Shown in pieces: positions 36,949 through 37,026 of a stretch of 37,026 nt of DNA (position 1 is the first letter of the stretch; each line of letters starts with the position of its first letter). Source of the stretch: Gaiellales bacterium (GTDB lineage Bacteria > Actinomycetota > Thermoleophilia > Gaiellales > JAICJC01); NCBI GenBank assembly GCA_036273515.1, contig DASUHM010000068.1:1-37026 (forward strand). Direction: 5' to 3'. Position numbers and translations under genes: made by a program. The notes under the pieces are model-generated. The model had not been told where the DNA came from, did not search any database, and saw nothing but the letters and a program-made list of their open reading frames with translations.

Positions 36949-37026
36949 GACGGTCCGAGCGCTTCCAGGTAGCGCTCGAAGGCCTGCTGGCGCCCGCTGC
37001 TCGACGCGATCTCCTCCTGCAGCCTG
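36945..37026 (-). CDS. 3' end of a gene running off the window
   Basis: On the minus strand an open frame from the window edge ends in RLQEEIASSSGRQQAFERY followed by LEALGPS and TAG. Its stop shares the bases CTAG with the HD-GYP stop. The 26 residues look helical and charged; no family can be assigned from so little. Confidence 0.5.
   Translation of the reverse strand, partial: RLQEEIASSSGRQQAFERYLEALGPS

Overview
This is about 37 kb of very GC-rich DNA, densely packed, with many ATG/GTG/TTG starts, ATGA-type gene overlaps and several genes that look leaderless (a TANNNT box 6-8 bases before the start codon). Together with ANTAR and STAS regulators, LAL-type LuxR regulators, MBG-repeat/PxKF surface proteins and GH16-like secreted proteins, this points to an actinobacterium, most likely of the Thermoleophilia (Solirubrobacterales/Gaiellales) type. 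That placement is an inference from gene content, not a database result. No replication origin, CRISPR array or complete insertion sequence was seen.

Layout. 1-7 kb: the 3' part of a repeat-built secreted protein, a branched-chain amino acid dehydrogenase overlapping a rhomboid protease, a small DUF2283-like protein, a zinc-knuckle/coiled-coil protein and a large membrane protein. 7.0-10.6 kb: an intact tRNA-Ala(UGC) followed by a roughly 3.5 kb segment that ends in an exact 32-bp copy of the tRNA 3' end (7049-7080 = 10595-10626). This is the signature of an integrated element. The segment contains almost only signalling proteins: three STAS proteins, one stand-alone ANTAR protein, one GAF-ANTAR protein and a small membrane protein. 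No integrase remains. Two of its STAS genes have leaders that can hide their ribosome-binding sites, and one leader also carries a hairpin with the A1/G4 hexaloop expected of an ANTAR target. This is the most unusual part of the window.

10.6-17.6 kb: single genes (immunity-like protein, VOC protein, cupin, an unknown, a LinA/ANT(2'')-like nucleotidyltransferase, a broken flavin-dependent oxidoreductase, a lipoprotein, a DUF4242-like protein) and a 918-residue LAL regulator. 17.6-27.3 kb: one tightly overlapping operon of TetR regulator, two ABC ATPases, a Tat-type solute-binding lipoprotein, two permeases, allantoinase-like amidohydrolase, hydantoin/allantoin racemase and an M20 allantoate/N-carbamoyl amidohydrolase. 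It reads as a complete uptake and ring-opening route for allantoin or a related hydantoin, giving ammonium.

27.3-37 kb: a DMT exporter, a CDF metal exporter, a GH16-fold secreted protein that lacks the nucleophile glutamate, a lipoprotein pseudogene with three frameshifts, DUF2277 and FrnE/DsbA genes, two tiny membrane proteins around a perfect 15-bp hairpin, a secreted phosphoesterase overlapping a sulfotransferase, a CTP-synthase-like amidotransferase with a changed triad, a membrane HD-GYP protein and the edge of one more gene.
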